This document shows positions 60,798 to 64,000 of a DNA stretch of 64,000 nucleotides, piece after piece (position 1 is the stretch's first letter; each line of letters starts with the position of its first letter). A program made the translations under genes and the position numbers. A model generated the notes under the pieces. The model did no database searches. It saw only the letters and a program-made list of their open reading frames with translations, and was not told where the DNA came from. This DNA is from SB21 sp964415295 (GTDB lineage: Bacteria > CLD3 > SB21): positions 1 through 64,000 of the forward strand of contig CAYPYN010000009.1 in NCBI GenBank assembly GCA_964415295.1, written 5' to 3'.

Positions 60798-61646
60798 ATG
60801 AAAATAGGATCGTATAGTGTTTATCCGATTGAGACAGGGCGTTTTGCGCTTGACGGTGGCGCCATGTTTGGCGTTGTTCCAAAGAATTTGTGGAGCAAAA
60901 CCAATCCGGCGGACGATCAGAATCGTATTACATTAGCCATGCGCTGCCTTCTGCTGGTCAGCGATGATGGGAAGAAGATTTTGATAGACAACGGACTTGG
61001 GCATAAATATAATGAAAAGTTTGCCAACATGTATCGCGTCGATCACGGGGAGTTTACATTGGATCGTTCATTATCATCGGTTGGTTTATCGGCCGACGAT
61101 ATAACGGACGTAATTTTGACGCACCTGCATTTTGACCATGCGGGCGGATCCACGAGGCTGGATTCTAACGGAGGAGTGGTTCCGACTTTCAAGAATGCGC
61201 GTTACTATGTGCAGAAAAAGCACTACGAATGGGCACAACAGGCTAGCGAAAAGGATCGGGCAAGCTTTCTTAAACCCGATTTCATGCCGTTGGTAGAAAC
61301 CAATCAATTGCAGCTGGTAGAAGATGCGGATCGATTGTTTGCTGATATCCGGTTCTTCATTGCCCATGGGCATTCGCCGTACCAGCAGCTTCCGATCGTT
61401 TCGGATGGAAAAACGACCATCTTCTTTTGCGGCGACCTCATGCCGACCAAGACCCATATTGCCATACCTTACGTGATGGCTTATGACAATCAGCCAATGG
61501 TGACTATCGAAGAAAAGAAAAGCGTTTTGTCCAACGCCGTCACCAATCATTGGTTGCTTTTCTTCGAACATGACCCGGAAACGGCCGCGGGAACGGTTGC
61601 CAAAGATGAAAAAGGCTACCGCTTTGGTGAAAAGGCTGACTTTTAA
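60798..61646 (+). CDS. Metallo-beta-lactamase-fold hydrolase (lactonase-like)
   Basis: 282 residues. THLHFDHAGG is the HXHXDH site, followed by the His in AHGHSPYQ and Asp in FCGDLMPT. Compared with the gene at 59600 it is larger and closer to the AHL-lactonase/AidA-type group, but this does not fix a substrate. It is eleven bases after the DUF2889 gene and 18 bases before ispD. Confidence 0.85.
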   Translation: MKIGSYSVYPIETGRFALDGGAMFGVVPKNLWSKTNPADDQNRITLAMRCLLLVSDDGKKILIDNGLGHKYNEKFANMYRVDHGEFTLDRSLSSVGLSADDITDVILTHLHFDHAGGSTRLDSNGGVVPTFKNARYYVQKKHYEWAQQASEKDRASFLKPDFMPLVETNQLQLVEDADRLFADIRFFIAHGHSPYQQLPIVSDGKTTIFFCGDLMPTKTHIAIPYVMAYDNQPMVTIEEKKSVLSNAVTNHWLLFFEHDPETAAGTVAKDEKGYRFGEKADF

Positions 61647-61663
61647 ATTACTGTGCAACTGCA

Positions 61664-62377
61664 ATGATTGGTAAAAAAAAAGTATCGGTAATCATTCCGT
61701 CGGCCGGCATTGGAAAACGTATGGGGGATTTGCCCGGAGGACAACGTAAGCAATTTATTTTTCTGCAAGATAAGCCCTTACTTTGTCATACCATCGATAA
61801 ATTTGAAAGATCAAAATACGTTGACGATATTGTGATTGTTTGCATGCCTGACTTCATTCCATTCGTCAGGAATGAGATTGTGTTGAAGTACGGTTTTTCA
61901 AAAACAAAATCCGTTGTGGCCGGCGGGAAGGAAAGACAAGACAGCGTGTACGAAGGTTTCAAGCATATTGGTACTACGGACATTGTATTAGTTCACGACG
62001 GTGTTCGGCCGTTTGTGCGCTCAGACAAAATAGATTTGCTTATTGAAACGTGTGATACAACGGGAGCAGCCATTCTTGCTGTCAGAATTAAGGAAACCAT
62101 CAAGTCGCAGGATTCTGAGCAAAATGTAGAGCTAACGCTTGATCGGTCACGTTTGTGGAGCGTGCAAACGCCGCAGGCCTTTGATCATCCGGTACTAAAG
62201 GACGCGTTCGAAAAGGCCATACGCGATGGTTTTTACGGTACGGATGAATCCATGCTGGTTGAACGAACGGGTCGCGGCGTCAGGATCGTGGAAGGCGATT
62301 ATACAAATGTCAAAATCACGACACCCGACGATCTCATGTGGGCTGAATATTACATCGGAAAAGGGATCAAATTTTGA
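61664..62377 (+). CDS. ispD: 2-C-methyl-D-erythritol 4-phosphate cytidylyltransferase
   Basis: 237 residues. The CTP-binding IIPSAGIGKRMG, KQFIFLQDKPLL, LVHDGVRPFV and TPQAFDH motifs are intact. It joins CTP and MEP to give CDP-methylerythritol, two steps after DXR's substrate in the same pathway. IspF is not fused and not adjacent. A start at the ATG at 61664 gives a typical N-terminus. Confidence 0.96.
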   Translation: MIGKKKVSVIIPSAGIGKRMGDLPGGQRKQFIFLQDKPLLCHTIDKFERSKYVDDIVIVCMPDFIPFVRNEIVLKYGFSKTKSVVAGGKERQDSVYEGFKHIGTTDIVLVHDGVRPFVRSDKIDLLIETCDTTGAAILAVRIKETIKSQDSEQNVELTLDRSRLWSVQTPQAFDHPVLKDAFEKAIRDGFYGTDESMLVERTGRGVRIVEGDYTNVKITTPDDLMWAEYYIGKGIKF

Positions 62378-62378
62378 T

Positions 62379-62407
62379 TTGACAATTCAGACGCAATTTG
62401 ATTAAAT
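62379..62407 (+). promoter_or_regulatory. Candidate promoter of the small TPR-like gene
   Basis: TTGACA at 62379-62384 (perfect -35), 17-base spacer, TTAAAT at 62402-62407. It begins right after the ispD stop and lies about 58 bases before the ATG at 62465. Confidence 0.45.
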
Positions 62408-62464
62408 TTCTTCACTTTTTGATTATTACCAAAAACCGAAAGTCTATTTCATAAGGAGGAGACC

Positions 62465-62974
62465 ATGGACGAGTATAAAGACTATATGCAGAAGGGCCGC
62501 GATTTTTTTGTGCAGCAGGATTACCGAAAATCTTTTGAATTCTTCAATGCGGCCCTCGACATGGTGAAAGATCTCAAAGACAGCGATGATACAAAGAATC
62601 ACTATTACCTTTCGCAAGAATGTGTATTTGACGCATTGGAGAGGATGCAGGATTATAAGAACGCGCTGGCGCGAATTGAACAGGTTATCACTGAGGAACA
62701 GGCTAAAGGCGAGAATGCTCCCGTCAAGCACATTGCGCACTTTATGCAGCGTAAAGCTTGTCTCGAGATAAAGAATGGAAATAATCGACCCGGTGTCAAA
62801 TTAGCCGGTGAAGCTTATGAGCTGAGCTTCAAGACAAAAGAACAGACCAATTGTGAGATCGCGGCCAAGATCTGGAACGAGCATCAGCGCGGTTCAAAAA
62901 TCACTGTTGATTACCTAGAGTATTGGCAAAAACATCATAATTACTGGGTTGCAGACAAAGAATTGCCGCTGTAG
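62465..62974 (+). CDS. Small helical TPR-like protein
   Basis: 169 residues with at least two TPR-like helix pairs (QKGRDFFVQQDYRKSFEFFN and DALERMQDYKNALARIEQVI). There is no signal peptide, so it is probably cytoplasmic. AAGGAGGAG stands just before the start. It has its own candidate promoter and a terminator, so it is probably a single-gene unit. Function unknown. Confidence 0.75.
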   Translation: MDEYKDYMQKGRDFFVQQDYRKSFEFFNAALDMVKDLKDSDDTKNHYYLSQECVFDALERMQDYKNALARIEQVITEEQAKGENAPVKHIAHFMQRKACLEIKNGNNRPGVKLAGEAYELSFKTKEQTNCEIAAKIWNEHQRGSKITVDYLEYWQKHHNYWVADKELPL

Positions 62975-62994
62975 ATGTTCTATTTTCAATTTGA

Positions 62995-63030
62995 AAAAAT
63001 CCGCCCCAATGAGGCGGATTTTTTTTTGTT
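62995..63030 (+). terminator. Rho-independent terminator after the small TPR-like gene
   Basis: AATCCGCC-CCAATGA-GGCGGATT hairpin (62999-63020), preceded by A-rich sequence and followed by T8. Confidence 0.93.
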
Positions 63031-63059
63031 TTTAGTGTTACTCAGAGCCAAAGAATATC

Positions 63060-63088
63060 TTGATTATTCCTGACGGTATCCCTATATT
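63060..63088 (+). promoter_or_regulatory. Candidate promoter of the acyl-CoA dehydrogenase gene
   Basis: TTGATT at 63060-63065, 17-base spacer, TATATT at 63083-63088, about 54 bases before the ATG at 63142. Confidence 0.55.
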
Positions 63089-63141
63089 TTGCACCAATGA
63101 AAACCGTACTTTAACCGTCACATTCAATACTGAGGATAGTC

Positions 63142-64000
63142 ATGGAGTTTAAATTTTCAGAAGAACAAGAAATGATTCGTCAGACGGCCCGGGATTTTGC
63201 GCAGGAACATCTGGCACCTTTTGCGGCTGAACGGGATGAAAAACAATTCTTTCCGAAAGAAGTCATCAAACAGATGGGGGAGCTGGGTTTTCTGGGCATG
63301 ATGGTCAGCGATAAATGGGGCGGATCGGCCTCCGACACCATCTCCTATGTTCAGGTAATCATTGAGTTGGCCAAGGCGGATGCATCGGCAGCCGTCATTG
63401 CTTCCGTAAATAACTCCCTTGTATGTTTCAATATCGAGAAATACGGAACCGATGCCCAGAAGGAAAAATATCTCAAACCCATGGCGACCGGACAGGCGCT
63501 TGGGGCCTATTCATTGTCAGAAGCCGTCTCCGGCAGTGATGCCGCGAGTCTTATTTGTTTTGCGGAAAACAAAGGCGACCACTATCTGGTAAACGGTACC
63601 AAACTTTGGGTGACCAATGGGTATCATTCCGACTATGTGGTATGCTTTATCCGTACAGATAAATCTAATAAAACCAAAGGAATCAGTGCATTTATCGTTG
63701 ATAAGAAATTCGACGGATTTCGAGTTGGAAAAAAGGAAAACAAACTGGGTATCCGCGCGTCGGATACGACGGAATTAGTTTTTGAAAATTGCCGAGTGCC
63801 GAAAGAAAATCTGCTTGGTCAAGAGGGCCAAGGCTTCAAGATCGCCATGGAGACGTTGGATGGCGGTCGCATAGGCATCGCGGCGCAAGCGATCGGCATA
63901 GCGGAAGCAGCTTTGGAAGAAGCTGTGAAGTATACTAAAGCGCGGGAACAATTCGGTCAGCCCATCGCAAAGTTTCAAGCCAACGAATTCAAGATCGCCG
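63142..64000 (+). CDS. Acyl-CoA dehydrogenase, truncated by window end
   Basis: The ATG at 63142 opens a frame that runs off the window after 286 codons; the full family length is about 380. FKFSEEQEMIRQTARDFA, the FAD/substrate stretch YSLSEAVSGSDAAS, the WVTNGYHSDYVVCF motif and EGQGFKIAMETLDGGRIGIAAQA are typical of short-chain (butyryl-CoA-like) dehydrogenases. The catalytic Glu lies beyond the window end. The enzyme oxidises acyl-CoA in beta-oxidation, passing electrons to ETF. Confidence 0.95.
   Translation, partial: MEFKFSEEQEMIRQTARDFAQEHLAPFAAERDEKQFFPKEVIKQMGELGFLGMMVSDKWGGSASDTISYVQVIIELAKADASAAVIASVNNSLVCFNIEKYGTDAQKEKYLKPMATGQALGAYSLSEAVSGSDAASLICFAENKGDHYLVNGTKLWVTNGYHSDYVVCFIRTDKSNKTKGISAFIVDKKFDGFRVGKKENKLGIRASDTTELVFENCRVPKENLLGQEGQGFKIAMETLDGGRIGIAAQAIGIAEAALEEAVKYTKAREQFGQPIAKFQANEFKIA

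Noticed and set aside
1..64000. CRISPR arrays, prophage, insertion sequences
   Set aside because: No regularly spaced repeats, integrase, transposase or phage structural genes were seen.

Overview
The window reads as a chromosome segment of a Gram-negative bacterium of moderate GC content. It encodes an LptF/LptG-type permease, a large outer-membrane barrel protein, an ExbB-ExbD-ExbD-TonB cluster, many lipoproteins and an RseP-type protease. The abundance of TPR proteins, the futalosine-type menaquinone gene mqnA, MEP isoprenoid genes and promoters with a TATATT-like -10 box suggest the FCB group or a neighbouring candidate phylum (KSB1-, Calditrichota- or Marinimicrobia-like). That placement is inference. 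I see no transposase, prophage or CRISPR array.

Layout. 1-7.3 kb is an eroded accessory stretch: two membrane ORFs that collide out of frame, a decayed glyoxalase/PhnB-like pseudogene, a SpoIIE phosphatase, three lipoproteins, a secreted LamG-like protein, a frameshifted LysE exporter and a broken second copy of the 3' end of queC. 7.3-11.2 kb (minus strand) holds queE-queD-queC for 7-deazaguanine synthesis and a DUF3857/transglutaminase lipoprotein; queE is flanked by intergenic palindromes. 11.4-22.6 kb has a three-module membrane protein, miaB, mfd, a parvulin lipoprotein and an exported TPR-CHAT protein. A short selenoprotein gene of the SelW/Rdx family follows at 22645-22872, with an in-frame UGA and a SECIS-like hairpin. 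23-28.2 kb encodes an outer-membrane protein and a CHASE2-adenylate cyclase. 28.3-31.7 kb is gap-pgk-tpiA-secG, followed by tRNA-Leu(GAG).

32-37.6 kb is an apparent operon of a TPR protein, DUF2007, mqnA, an unknown protein, a bifunctional nuclease, LptF/G and rlmB. 38.6-44.5 kb is an energy-transduction operon: small membrane protein, PstS-like lipoprotein, TPR protein, STAS protein, ExbB, two ExbD and TonB. 44.6-48.3 kb (minus) is a heat-shock block of clpB and two hsp20 genes. 48.6-64 kb carries a class II aldolase, plsC, a sugar nucleotidyltransferase, dxr, rseP, a CsgG-TPR protein, tgt, rhodanese, def, hydrolases, ispD, a small TPR-like protein and the start of an acyl-CoA dehydrogenase.

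Links between genes: queC/D/E and tgt belong to one tRNA-queuosine pathway; dxr and ispD are two steps of the MEP pathway; miaB, rlmB and def serve translation; clpB and hsp20 serve protein disaggregation. The SelW-like gene implies that the genome encodes SelA/SelB/SelD and tRNA-Sec outside this window. Candidate promoters share a TTGA-type -35 box, a 17-base spacer and a TATATT/TATCTT-like -10 box.
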